This document shows, in pieces, positions 42,858 through 51,704 of a DNA stretch of 64,000 bases. Below the pieces are notes generated by a model. It did not search any database. It was not told the DNA's origin and saw nothing but the letters and a program-made list of their open reading frames with translations. The DNA is taken from NCBI GenBank assembly GCA_963825595.1, contig CAWGUE010000013.1, positions 310,001 through 374,000 on the forward strand, read 5' to 3'. Within the stretch, counting starts at the first letter, position 1; every line of letters begins with the position of its first letter. This DNA comes from JARFQH01 sp963825595 (GTDB lineage Bacteria > Desulfobacterota > Desulfobacteria > Desulfobacterales > SG8-13). The position numbers and the translations under genes are program-made.

Positions 42858-43128
42858 TTATAATATCAAGAGGTTGCAGCGTTGCAGCCTCTTTCTTTTT
42901 GGTGCCGAAATTGACGATTGTGCCCGAAATTGTGCCCGTCTGCGTTTCGAGGTAAGCAGCTTGCTTCTGAGCGGCAAGCCGATGGTCTGATTCGCTGACG
43001 ATGTTGCAACGGTCAAATACAGAGCGGGTTTTGTGACCTGAAATCATCATCGCCACACGTTCCGGCATGCCAAGCTCTTTCGCTGCTTCGCTGGTCGCTA
43101 TAATTTCAGTTCCTCGTTTATCTGGCAT
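42826..43128 (-). pseudogene. Tyrosine-recombinase (phage integrase) C-terminal remnant at tRNA-Leu
   Basis: 100 codons. Residues 24-60 are an integrase C terminus: PERVAMMISGHKTRSVFDRC, NIVSESD, AAQKQAAYLETQ. In relatives the sequence is HKTRSVFDRYN, with the catalytic tyrosine; here it is Cys. The N-terminal catalytic Arg region is missing and the first 20 residues do not match. The last codons read through the tRNA-Leu 3' end. This is the relic of an element that entered at the tRNA. Confidence 0.8.
42869..42897 (+). terminator. Terminator after tRNA-Leu
   Basis: AGAGGTTGCA and TGCAGCCTCT pair (one G-T) around GCGT, followed by TTCTTTTT. It lies 12 bases after the tRNA and inside the integrase remnant frame. 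Confidence 0.8.
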
Positions 43129-43195
43129 TGTCGTTAACCCCTTTACTAAACTATTTGTCTTAGGAAATAAAATACCAAGAGATTATCTATAAAAT

Positions 43196-43352
43196 TCATT
43201 GCTGAGATTGCTCCTGCTGCTGCTTTACCACCGGAGGCGGACCGCAATAATAGCACCGCCAAGACCCTGTTACTGGTTTGCGATAGATAGCCTTGCCGCC
43301 GCATTTCGGTCAGTTTTTAGTTGATATTGGCTTTTATTTCTTTGTCGGTCAT
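43196..43352 (-). pseudogene. Decayed small zinc-ribbon gene
   Basis: From the ATG at 43352 the reading is MTDKEIKANIN then a stop. In the next frame a ribbon continues: PKCGGKAIYRKPVTGSWRCY, YCGPPPVV, to a stop at 43196. A one-base shift and a TGA in place of the first Cys of CPKC break it. Small zinc-ribbon proteins of this type are common in phages and islands, which agrees with the integrase remnant beside it. Confidence 0.5.
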
Positions 43353-43355
43353 GTT

Positions 43356-43421
43356 TTAACCTAATTCTAACTTGAGCAGCACATTGATGAGGGTTAGTAT
43401 TTTAACCAAAGCGTTTCTCAT
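43356..43421 (-). CDS. Possible 21-codon ORF in the island
   Basis: ATG at 43421 follows GGAGGAAGCGCT. The reading is MRNALVKILTLINVLLKLEL then G and stop, a short amphipathic peptide. It ends three bases before the start of the decayed zinc-ribbon frame. Support is only the ribosome site and tight spacing. Confidence 0.3.
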   Translation of the reverse strand: MRNALVKILTLINVLLKLELG

Positions 43422-43442
43422 AGCGCTTCCTCCATAAAAGAT

Positions 43443-43471
43443 GGAGGCGTTCTGGGTCGCCTCTTTTTGTT
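43443..43471 (+). terminator. Terminator-like hairpin in the island
   Basis: GAGGCG and CGCCTC pair around an 8-base loop (TTCTGGGT) and are followed by TTTTTG on the plus strand. No gene ends upstream; it may mark a lost gene. The gap to 43798 is AT-rich and holds only the promoter region of the next gene. Confidence 0.5.
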
Positions 43472-43684
43472 TATGACATACCCCATCTCGGTAACTTGAC
43501 CCAATTTGACAGGATAGCCCGTAGGTCTTAAAATTTCCGGATATGAGTTGGTAATGCCAAACCTCTATTGGGTATAATGTGTGTGTCTAAGGCGGTTTGC
43601 ATAAATTGCGAGTCGCCTTTCTGTTGTATGCAATACATTTTATGGGAAAAGAAGGATATTATAAATATTTCAAATTCTTATACC

Positions 43685-43723
43685 ATGTTTTGTCATTGAC
43701 AAAACATTACTACATGATAGTAA
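43685..43723 (+). promoter_or_regulatory. Promoter with overlapping 23-base perfect palindrome
   Basis: Arms ATGTTTTGTCA (43685-43695) and TGACAAAACAT (43697-43707) are exact complements around one T. The TTGACA -35 box (43696-43701) lies in the right arm; TAGTAA (43718-43723) is a candidate -10 at 16 bases. A repressor binding here would block the promoter of the SGNH gene about 75 bases downstream. Confidence 0.55.
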
Positions 43724-43798
43724 GAACTGAAGAAATAATTAGAATTTAGCATTATTATATAGATAGCATCTTGAAAAATATTGAATTGAGTTACTGGT

Positions 43799-45721
43799 AT
43801 GACCAAGCAATTCTCCGCTAAAAGACAAATAAAAGCGTTTACCTTGGTGTTTTTTCTATTTTTAGGCCTCTTCACGGAAAATTACCTTTGGGCACAAATT
43901 AGGATAATGCCTCTCGGCGATTCCATAACCAGGGGGATAGTCGGTAGTCCAGATGAAATTGGGTATCGGCGCCTGCTATACCTGGATTTGATAAATTCCG
44001 GTTACGATGTAAACTTTGTCGGATACCGACCAGACGGTTTTCTGCTGGATTTTGACCGCGACCATGAGGGCCATGGCGGATTTCTTACCCAGGAAATAGC
44101 CTTAAACGTTGAGGGTTACTTGGACATTAACCCAGCCGATATCATACTGCTTCATATCGGAACAAATGATGTAGACCTTTTTTCAACCGAGGATCCAACT
44201 CAGGTCGAGGCAATTCTCAATGCCATCGACAACTGGGAATCCGTTCCCGGGAATAATAAGGTGGTTGTCATTGTAGCCAAAATTATCAATCAACAGGGGC
44301 ATCTTTGCCTCAACGATTCTGTGACAACGAGATTCAATAATAATGTCGAAGCCATGGCCCTGAATAGAATTGCCGATCGCATCTTCATCGTCGATATTGA
44401 GTGCAGCGCAGGCTTTGATTATAATTTTGACATGGTCGACCTAATTCATCCGAACCAGGTCGGTTACGATAAAATGGCCGCCAAATGGTTTGCCGACGGG
44501 TTGGTAGTAATCTTGCCAGTGGCAGATGCAAGCTCTGATTTGAATGTTACCGAAGGAGAGCCCGTCCAACTGGACGGGTCGACTTCACATGTCCCGCAAG
44601 TCCCTAACGTCAACTTCCTGGTTATGTGGGATCAGATCGCCGGACCCATTGTCGAGATAGTAAATCCGAACTCACTGACACCGACACTTACGGCCCCTCA
44701 GGTCGATGCAAACGGTACCGTTCTGCAATTCCAGCTGACGATCAGTGATATCGATAACGCCAACCTTTCCGATGCAGACATCGTCAGTGTGAATGTCAAT
44801 GATAATTCTACCCCGGTAGCCACGCTTTTGAAGTTTTTGACGACCGGTGATCTCAACGGGGATGGACGCGACGACCTGGCAGGCGTTATGGCTTCGGGAT
44901 CAATCTGGTATTCAACAAACTTGACCACCTGGGTGAATATTCCTGGTGATCTTCAGACCATCGTGACCGGCGATTTTGATGGCGACGGCAACGATGATCT
45001 AGCAGGAGTCAATTCGGTGGGACGTGTTTGGTATTCTCTAGATCTTAGTTCTTGGGTCAATATTCCCGGAATGGTTGAGACGATCGTTGCCGGGGATTTT
45101 GATGGCGACGGCGATGACGATATCGCCGGCATCAATCCCAACGGGGTGATCGCCAAGGTTTTTTACACGCCCAACCTGTCCACCTGGACGCCGATACCGG
45201 GGTTGATCACCTCGATCACCACCGGCGATTTTGATGGCGACGGCGATGACGATATCGCCGGCATCAATCCCAACGGGGTGATCGCCAAGGTTTTTTACAC
45301 GACTAACCTGTCCACCTGGACGCCGATACCGGGGTTGATCACCTCGATCACCACCGGCGATTTTGATGGCGACGGGTATGATGACATCGCAGGTATCAAT
45401 CCCGATGGGGTGATTTCGAAGATATTCTACACTACTGATCTTTCCACCTGGACCCCGATTCCAGGATTGATCACTTCAATCGTGGCCGGAGATTTTGATG
45501 GTGACAAAGATGACGATATTGCCGGAATCAATCCCAACGGGGTTATATCCAAGATTTTTTACACGACCGATCTGGTTAACTGGACAACGGTTCCAGGTGA
45601 GCTTGACATGATTACGACCGGTGACTTCGATGCGGATGGCCTCGACGATCTGGCCGGTGTGAACAGTATCGGCAAGACCTTTTACACAACCGACCTTGCA
45701 AATTGGACATACATCCCATAG
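43799..45721 (+). CDS. Secreted SGNH/GDSL hydrolase with seven FG-GAP/VCBS-type repeats
   Basis: 640 residues. A signal peptide (about 1-33, LVFFLFLGLFTENYLWAQ) precedes an SGNH hydrolase domain (about 35-245). This domain has block I IMPLGDSITRGIVG, block III HIGTNDVDLF and block V VDLIHPNQVGYDK, giving the Ser/Asp/His set. An Ig-like segment (250-345) follows. Then come seven repeats of about 42-44 residues (TGDFDGDGDDDIAGINPNGV, FYTTNLSTWTPIPGL), each with a DxDxDxxDD calcium loop. Repeats 3 and 4 are almost identical in DNA. It probably acts as an esterase on polysaccharides or cell-surface substrates. No clear ribosome site is seen. Confidence 0.88.
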   Translation: MTKQFSAKRQIKAFTLVFFLFLGLFTENYLWAQIRIMPLGDSITRGIVGSPDEIGYRRLLYLDLINSGYDVNFVGYRPDGFLLDFDRDHEGHGGFLTQEIALNVEGYLDINPADIILLHIGTNDVDLFSTEDPTQVEAILNAIDNWESVPGNNKVVVIVAKIINQQGHLCLNDSVTTRFNNNVEAMALNRIADRIFIVDIECSAGFDYNFDMVDLIHPNQVGYDKMAAKWFADGLVVILPVADASSDLNVTEGEPVQLDGSTSHVPQVPNVNFLVMWDQIAGPIVEIVNPNSLTPTLTAPQVDANGTVLQFQLTISDIDNANLSDADIVSVNVNDNSTPVATLLKFLTTGDLNGDGRDDLAGVMASGSIWYSTNLTTWVNIPGDLQTIVTGDFDGDGNDDLAGVNSVGRVWYSLDLSSWVNIPGMVETIVAGDFDGDGDDDIAGINPNGVIAKVFYTPNLSTWTPIPGLITSITTGDFDGDGDDDIAGINPNGVIAKVFYTTNLSTWTPIPGLITSITTGDFDGDGYDDIAGINPDGVISKIFYTTDLSTWTPIPGLITSIVAGDFDGDKDDDIAGINPNGVISKIFYTTDLVNWTTVPGELDMITTGDFDADGLDDLAGVNSIGKTFYTTDLANWTYIP

Positions 45722-45748
45722 CTTGGTGCTTTTATGTCCGTAAAGATG

Positions 45749-45786
45749 CGCTAATAAAGTGAGGGGAGGATTGCCCCCCCTTTATA
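45749..45786 (+). terminator. Terminator after the SGNH gene
   Basis: AAAGTGAGGGG and CCCCCCTTT flank AGGATTGCC; a GC stem with outer A-T pairs, about 30 bases after the stop codon. The following 250 bases show no gene. Confidence 0.5.
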
Positions 45787-46032
45787 GTTGAATACTTTTA
45801 TGCAGTTCCGAAAGAGAATTATTTGTCCACTTTAATCAAAAGACAGGCTTTCTGCTATTGCCCCGAACTTATAAAACGGTCGATTTTATTGATATAGACA
45901 GATCGTAACTGTTTAGATTGTGTAATCTCTGTTGATTGGACGATTGTAAAGATGTTCTTGCACGGCTGAAGTTTTCAGTATTCTATATTGTGAACCCAAA
46001 TCGCCAATATTTTGAATATCACTACATACAAT

Positions 46033-46404
46033 TCAACATCTGGGAATGATTCCTTCAGTGTCGAGGTGCCGTGCGAGTTTCAAGGTGCAACCGATCTTCT
46101 CAGGCTCTATTTCCTCGGCTTTGAGCATCTAAAGGTCAAAAGCTGCGTTGTGAGTGGCCATCACATTTTCACCCGACCGGAAAAGCTCTCGCAGCTTTGC
46201 CCAGGGATCACTTCCCTTAAATTTGGGTTTGTCCTTTACCTTATCGTTTGTAATGTGGTGAACGCACATGGCATCAATGGAAATTGGACGGCCAGGGTTG
46301 AACAACTCTGAGCCCTGGTGACCGTCTTCTGTTTTGTACACAAGCTTGCAGAGCCTATCGTCCGGGCCACTTCCAGTGGTTTCAGTATCCAAATATATGA
46401 ACAT
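46033..46404 (-). pseudogene. DnaQ-like 3'-5' exonuclease remnant
   Basis: The reading from the ATG at 46404 shows Exo I (MFIYLDTETTGSGPDDRLCK), a middle part (PISIDAMCVHHITNDKVKDK) and Exo II (ENVMATHNAAFDL). It then has TAG at 46129-46131. It continues in frame (MLKAEEIEPEKIGCTLKLAR, HLDTEGIIPRC) to TGA at 46033, so the Exo III region is gone. Intact relatives are prophage or repair exonucleases of about 170-230 residues. It is one more decayed gene in the accessory stretch. Confidence 0.75.
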
Positions 46405-46642
46405 AATGGCTTGTCTTAAACAGGTTCAAATTCGCGCTTGCCTAAGATCGACTTGTGTCTTCGCACTGCTGCCAAGACATCACTCCTGACAAAGACAAGA
46501 TAGAAAGTTCGGGTTTGATTAACAAAGCAAATCAAGAAATTATGGTAATAAGCAATGGTATTCGACTTGCGAATACTATCCACGAGCAACTCCCCGAATG
46601 GGATGTATGTCAAAAAGGATACAGTATACTACATATATTTTG

Positions 46643-46671
46643 TTGACAAATCGGGTGCTTATATATAGATT
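46643..46671 (+). promoter_or_regulatory. Candidate promoter for the beta-helix/glycosidase gene
   Basis: TTGACA at 46643-46648 is followed by TAGATT (46666-46671) at 17 bases, overlapping TATATATA. It lies about 130 bases upstream of the start codon. The rest of 46405-46798 shows no gene. Confidence 0.45.
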
Positions 46672-46798
46672 GCTGTAGAATTTGATCGAGAGTAAAATAA
46701 AGGTTGGTATATTGAGCAGGGTCTTCTCAGGTCCTGCTTTGTATTTGGATCCTTCGCGACAAGAATTGTCAAACCAGGGTCAATAGAGGAGTTGAGAC

Positions 46799-49450
46799 TT
46801 GAGTGGTCAAAAAATTATCGGTGTATTATTTATAGTTGCCGTTTTATTAATTTGTTGGTCAGTGAATGCCGAGGAATTTTGTGTCGGCACCGCCATAGAA
46901 CTTACAGACGCTTTGAATCAGGCCGAAACGAATGGTGAGTCTGACATTATTAAAATTCAGCAGGGGATCTATAGCGGTAATTTTTCTTTCAATTCTAATC
47001 AAAACATGAATATTTCATTACTCGGTGGATATGAACAACAATGCATCAGTAGAGTGATCGATCCGATCAACACCGTTCTCGATGCTGCTGCCTCAGGAAC
47101 ACCTTTGTCGATCACCAAAAATGGTGATGGCAATGTCGAGGTAGAAGGAATGACGATGAGAAATGGTGGTTACCGAGGATTCTATATTCACCTCTACAAC
47201 GATTCTGGCGGTAATGTGGGAGCCATTAAAGTTAAGAACAATATCATGGCCAATAACAAACCAAAAGGCGGTATATATATCGACTCCAGCGACAATCCGT
47301 CACATACACCCGGGGCGATTACGATTAGCAGTAATGTCGTTTCTGGAAACGTAAGCGATTCTGGTGCCGGTGGTCTGGCAATGCAGGTACAGTGGGGTAG
47401 TTCAAACGATATTATCATCGCCAACAATTTGTTCGTGGGTAACATTGGCACAGGGAGTGAGAATGGTGGCGTGTCTATTTATATGGGAACGAATACGCTG
47501 CTCTATTTTGTAAACAACACCGTCTCTGGGAATCATGCCGAAGATACCGCTGCTGAGGTCGGCGGCGTCTATATTGGGAATTCTGATGCTGGAGCAATTC
47601 ATTTCTACAACAACATCATTCGAGATAACTCGGTCGGATCTAAAACCTTAGATTTAAGGTTTGTCGATCAGGGAACACGCATCGGATTCAACAACAACTA
47701 TTCTGAAATCAACGGCACATGGACCGAATCAGGAAACAACATCGATGTAGACCCGCAGTTCATTCTCACCGGCTATTGGGATGATAACGGGACCTTAACC
47801 GATCCGTTGGACGATTTTTGGGTCTATGGCGATTACCACCTGGCGGGAATATCTCAATGCATCGATACGGGGTTCGAAACTCCTCCCGAGTTTCCATTGA
47901 CAGACTTTGAAGGGGACTCTCGAACCCTTGATGGAAACAATGACGCGATTGCCATTCCAGACATCGGTGCTGACGAATACATCAATTACTGTGAATGGGA
48001 TACCGATCTGGATGGGGATTTGGACGGAATCGACCTCTCCCTTTTAAACCCCTTTTCAAGTCAAATTATTTTGTCTTTATTCGCTACCAATTTCGGTCAG
48101 TCCGAATGTCTCAATGGTTTCTCGTCAAGCGGGGTGCTGAGAATACATCCGGTAAACCCCCGCTATTTAACAGATGGGACCAGGCGTGCGATTTATTTAT
48201 CCGGCTCGCACACCTGGCTCAACATACATACCGGGGCAGACCGGGGCATCACTTACAATGATGCTGCCTCCTTCGGGGAGTTCCTGGATTTTATGGAGTC
48301 GTACGGTCATAACTTTACCCGCCTCTGGACAGGATATTCTTATTTGACCCGCCCGCCTTTTGCCTGGCAACGACCCGGACCGGGTACGGCCAATGACGGC
48401 GGTCTGAAATTCAATGTTAACCAGTTTGACCAGAGTTATTTCGATATTGTGAAAGAAAGGCTGACTCAACTGGAAAACCGGGGACTTTACGCATCGGTCA
48501 TGATATTCGGCTCGCATAACGGCTTTGACTTGAATTTTGCCAACATCGTCTGGCATCCGGACAACAATATTAATAATTTAGGACTGGATACGGGCAATGC
48601 TAACTCATTTTTCAACCTGAGCAACCAGGCGCTCAGAACTGCCCAGGAAGCCCTGATTAGGAAATTCATCGATGAATTGAACGGTTTTGACAATATAATA
48701 TTTGAAATAATGAATGAAGCTACCTTCCCCGTTAGTTATGATTGGCAAGCGGCCATGGTAAGCTATGCCAAGAACTATGAGAGCACCAAGCCGAAGCAGC
48801 ATCTCTGGGGAATAACCGGCGATTACTCCAGCCCTATGGCATCGTTGGTTATGGCTGGACCAAACGACTGGTGGTCGCCGATCTGGGAAGATGTGGGCGG
48901 TTATAACTATGTCCTGGACGGAGGCCCGGCCGCTTACTCGGACAAGGTGGTGATCGTAGACAGCGACCACTATGACGGCGGCTTGCATTATCCGACCGAG
49001 ACGGGCCTGCAGAACGGAATATCCATGGCTTGGCGTTCGTTTACCCGCGGGAACCCCTTTATATTTATGGAATGCTATACTGCGCTGACAAGCGACCCTG
49101 CTTACGGCTGCACTGAGGTGGGCATTAACAATGCCTTTGATCCAATCCGCGATGCTATGGGCAATCTGTTGAGCTATGCCAGGCGATTCAGCGATCTGGC
49201 GGCTATGCTTCCCAACGAAACCCTGTCCTCGACCGGTTACGCACTGGCGGATCCGGGGCAGGAATATCTGATCTACCAGCCAGGAAGCGGTTCTTTTGAC
49301 GTCAGCCTCACGGCCGGGACCTACAACTATGAATGGTTTGACGCCGGAAACAACCGAACTGAGGGAACTGGCGCGATCACAGTCTCAAGTGGTTCCAAAA
49401 GCTTCATCCCGCCGTTTACGGGCCAGGCGGTATTGTATTTGTGGCAATAA
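46799..49450 (+). CDS. Secreted parallel beta-helix plus glycoside-hydrolase-like fusion protein
   Basis: 883 residues from a TTG with GAGGAG seven bases upstream. Signal peptide 1-24. Residues 30-395 are a right-handed beta-helix (pectate-lyase-like repeats such as IKVKNNIMANNKPKGGIYID, NNLFVGNIGTG, YFVNNTVSGNHAED), ending IPDIGADEYINYCEWD. A dockerin-like DxDxDxDGIDLS bit joins to residues 445-790, a TIM-barrel-type region: RYLTDGTRRAIYLSGSHTWL, FEIMNEATFP (likely acid/base Glu) and NPFIFMECYTAL (likely nucleophile Glu). The C-terminal 80 residues form a beta-sandwich resembling a putative collagen- or carbohydrate-binding domain. It probably cleaves an extracellular glycan; the substrate is unknown. 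Confidence 0.8.
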   Translation: MSGQKIIGVLFIVAVLLICWSVNAEEFCVGTAIELTDALNQAETNGESDIIKIQQGIYSGNFSFNSNQNMNISLLGGYEQQCISRVIDPINTVLDAAASGTPLSITKNGDGNVEVEGMTMRNGGYRGFYIHLYNDSGGNVGAIKVKNNIMANNKPKGGIYIDSSDNPSHTPGAITISSNVVSGNVSDSGAGGLAMQVQWGSSNDIIIANNLFVGNIGTGSENGGVSIYMGTNTLLYFVNNTVSGNHAEDTAAEVGGVYIGNSDAGAIHFYNNIIRDNSVGSKTLDLRFVDQGTRIGFNNNYSEINGTWTESGNNIDVDPQFILTGYWDDNGTLTDPLDDFWVYGDYHLAGISQCIDTGFETPPEFPLTDFEGDSRTLDGNNDAIAIPDIGADEYINYCEWDTDLDGDLDGIDLSLLNPFSSQIILSLFATNFGQSECLNGFSSSGVLRIHPVNPRYLTDGTRRAIYLSGSHTWLNIHTGADRGITYNDAASFGEFLDFMESYGHNFTRLWTGYSYLTRPPFAWQRPGPGTANDGGLKFNVNQFDQSYFDIVKERLTQLENRGLYASVMIFGSHNGFDLNFANIVWHPDNNINNLGLDTGNANSFFNLSNQALRTAQEALIRKFIDELNGFDNIIFEIMNEATFPVSYDWQAAMVSYAKNYESTKPKQHLWGITGDYSSPMASLVMAGPNDWWSPIWEDVGGYNYVLDGGPAAYSDKVVIVDSDHYDGGLHYPTETGLQNGISMAWRSFTRGNPFIFMECYTALTSDPAYGCTEVGINNAFDPIRDAMGNLLSYARRFSDLAAMLPNETLSSTGYALADPGQEYLIYQPGSGSFDVSLTAGTYNYEWFDAGNNRTEGTGAITVSSGSKSFIPPFTGQAVLYLWQ

Positions 49451-49495
49451 TATATTCGCCCTCACCTCCGCTGACCATAAGCTTTTTCCTAATTA

Positions 49496-49560
49496 GTGCC
49501 CATCCATAAATGGCCTTTTTTACGCTGGGTCCCGCCATGGCGGGATTATCCGCAGGTTTG
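49496..49560 (+). repeat. Family-1 element, truncated copy G
   Basis: GTGCCCATCCATAAATGGCC, then CGCTGGGTCCCGCCATGGCG, GGATTATCCGCAGGTTTGCC. It matches the left end of copy F and then stops. It lies just after the beta-helix/glycosidase gene and near the 3' end of the next minus-strand gene. Confidence 0.75.
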
Positions 49561-49572
49561 CCGCCTCTTTTT

Positions 49573-49962
49573 TTACTTTTTTTCCCCCACTTTTTTCCGA
49601 ATATCCTTTTCAACCTTAATTTTATAAGCAATCTCCTTTTCGTCACACCTGTTTACGTAATCATTCCAGTGGGATTTTGCGTATTGGGTGGCCTCTTCGA
49701 TAGAAGCATCGGACCTTATAATGTACCTGTAGTGATCCAGTGCCAGGAGAAAAGCCTTTGCCCTGGCTTTCTCAGCTTCCGTATCCTCTTGTAGTTTCGA
49801 TTTGCCCCTTTCATCCATCCATCGGCTAAGATCATCTGTAGGCCTATCGATTTTACCATGGTCTTCAGCCATCTGAGAGGCCTCATACGTATAGATTATC
49901 CCTATAATTGCCCCTCCAATGACAATTCCAGTGCCGATAACCAATAGCCCCCACATTTTCAT
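49573..49962 (-). CDS. Membrane-anchored hypothetical protein
   Basis: 129 residues from the ATG at 49962, preceded by GGAGGGCGTTTGG. One N-terminal span (MWGLLVIGTGIVIGGAIIGI) is followed by a soluble, charged, helical part (EDTEAEKARAKAFLLALDHY, ATQYAKSHWNDYVNRCDEKE) and a lysine-rich end. No family recognised. The hydrophilic part would face one side of the membrane. It is the last gene before base composition returns to that of the bulk of the window. Confidence 0.6.
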   Translation of the reverse strand: MKMWGLLVIGTGIVIGGAIIGIIYTYEASQMAEDHGKIDRPTDDLSRWMDERGKSKLQEDTEAEKARAKAFLLALDHYRYIIRSDASIEEATQYAKSHWNDYVNRCDEKEIAYKIKVEKDIRKKVGEKK

Positions 49963-50130
49963 CCAAACGCCCTCCACTCCCGGCCAAATAAAACGCCCCT
50001 GTGGCTCAAACAGTTGGCAAAGGCAGGCTGTAAACGCAACTCTGATGTATTGTTACCGGAGCGAATATGCCAAGATTGAAATATACGGGTGAATTTTTGT
50101 CCGTTTTTCGTGCGCGTTGCCCTATGGTTA

Positions 50131-50158
50131 TTGCATTTGGTTTGATCCGCGCTATACT
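50131..50158 (+). promoter_or_regulatory. Candidate promoter of the glycosyltransferase gene
   Basis: TTGCAT (50131-50136) and TATACT (50153-50158) are 16 bases apart, 38 bases before the start codon. CATTTGG and CCAAATG flank the -10 region as an inverted pair. Confidence 0.5.
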
Positions 50159-50195
50159 GCAATCCAAATGAAACGCTGACATCGTTATAGGCCTT

Positions 50196-51704
50196 ATGTC
50201 TCACATCCAAAGAAGCTGGATCGCTTGGGCGGTTGCGATCGCCTTGGCTACCTTACCGCGCGTCCTTCGAGTCGTCTATCCGGAAGTTTGGATAGAAGAC
50301 GCCAAGTACTTGTATCATGCCTATGCATTGTCGATTGGCCAACAGCCTTACATCGATGGCATCTACGCCCACCCGCCGACTTTTGAAGGGGTGCTGGCGA
50401 TATTGTATCGCCTGACCGGCGGCGGTTATCGAATTGCTGAATATTTTTCGGCGTCCATTGTGGCACTGGGTACTCTCTTATTATATGACCTCTGCCGGCG
50501 GATTACGGGTCGGTGGGTTGCCCTTGCTGCCTGCGCCATTTTCAGTTTCTCCCCCCTGTTGTTCCGCTATCACGTTTATGAGCGGGAAGTGTTCACCGTT
50601 TTCCTGGCCACAGCGGCCTTTTGGGCCCAAACCGCATGGCCGAATGCGACCAAATCGGCTTTTTTCACAGGCGTCATTGCCGGTTTGGCTGTAACGATTA
50701 AACTATCGGCCCTTTTTTATTTGCCGCCGCTGTTATTGGTTTACCTGATGCGGCGCAGTTTAAGGCAAGCAGCTATTTGTTTGGGGGCTTTTGTCATCGT
50801 CGGATGTGGAACCTGGATCTTTATTTTTTCCTATTTCGGCTGGACAGCATATTTTCAAAATATCCTGTTTCATTTTGTAAAAGGAGGAACTCCCGGGCTT
50901 TACTCAATCTTTACCACTTATGTTATTCCCGCGCTGAGTGTCATTCTGGTCAGCGGAACGGGCGGACTGCTGTTGGGTGCTCTTTTTGATCGACACGACG
51001 TCCTCTCGGCGGCGGCACTGCTTTTAGCCGAATTCGTCTTTTTTTTCACCATTATCAGTGAATCGGTTGTGCCCCATAACATGATCGATCTGCTTCTGCC
51101 TCTTGCCCTTGGTACTGGATATGGGCTCGGGGCATTGAGAGCCGTCATCAAAGCAAAAGAGGGTCGGTGGGCGCAGGTCGTCATCGTTGTTGGATCGGGT
51201 TTGCTTTTTATACCATTCGGCGCCCTTAAGACGGAATATATCTCATCGGGATGGGGCTACATTCCTCGAGTCGAGCTGAGAAGTGCGGCCGCTTTTCTGA
51301 AACAACATGTAGCGCCTGATGTTCCCATCAGTGCGCCCCAGTATCTTGCGGCAGAAGCCCGGCGAATCAAGATTATCGATGATCGAGAACTGGCCGGACC
51401 CTATATGTGGATGATCCAAACACTCAAAGATAAGGGATTCGAAGGCTTGAAGCAGCACAAAGTTTTTGGGTCATGGGGGCGATTGGTCGTCAAAACCATA
51501 CCTTTATGGCAGTTTCGGGTCGACGAGGCCATCAGCGAGCGCAAGGCCGGTGCGGTGGTATGGGATTCACTTTTCCCGGAATGGCGCCCTTACTACCTGA
51601 TTGATATCGAGAAGGAAAAATGCTGCCGCTTCTTCAGTTCAGCCGGGTATAGCATACGCTATCAGAGTGGCCCATTCGTCATATGGCTGCCAAACCCGGG
51701 CTAA
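50196..51704 (+). CDS. GT39/PMT-like polytopic glycosyltransferase
   Basis: 502 residues with about ten hydrophobic segments through residue 370 and a soluble C-terminal part. The first loop carries acidic residues in VYPEVWIEDAKYLYHAYALS, and an IYAHPPTFEGVLAILYRLTG segment follows, as in ArnT/PMT-type enzymes that use polyprenyl-phosphate sugars. The lumenal loop with YEREVF also fits. It would transfer a sugar to a lipid, protein or glycan on the outer face of the inner membrane; the acceptor cannot be predicted. It stands alone with its own promoter. Confidence 0.8.
   Translation: MSHIQRSWIAWAVAIALATLPRVLRVVYPEVWIEDAKYLYHAYALSIGQQPYIDGIYAHPPTFEGVLAILYRLTGGGYRIAEYFSASIVALGTLLLYDLCRRITGRWVALAACAIFSFSPLLFRYHVYEREVFTVFLATAAFWAQTAWPNATKSAFFTGVIAGLAVTIKLSALFYLPPLLLVYLMRRSLRQAAICLGAFVIVGCGTWIFIFSYFGWTAYFQNILFHFVKGGTPGLYSIFTTYVIPALSVILVSGTGGLLLGALFDRHDVLSAAALLLAEFVFFFTIISESVVPHNMIDLLLPLALGTGYGLGALRAVIKAKEGRWAQVVIVVGSGLLFIPFGALKTEYISSGWGYIPRVELRSAAAFLKQHVAPDVPISAPQYLAAEARRIKIIDDRELAGPYMWMIQTLKDKGFEGLKQHKVFGSWGRLVVKTIPLWQFRVDEAISERKAGAVVWDSLFPEWRPYYLIDIEKEKCCRFFSSAGYSIRYQSGPFVIWLPNPG

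Noticed and set aside
43196..43352. TGA at the first Cys of a CPKC zinc ribbon as a second selenocysteine site
   Set aside because: The upstream ATG is in another frame, so the gene is broken in two ways, and the position is a structural zinc ligand. Decay is simpler.
45082..45610. CRISPR-like repeats
   Set aside because: The 132-base units are in frame within a protein gene and lack unique spacers. No CRISPR array is in the window.
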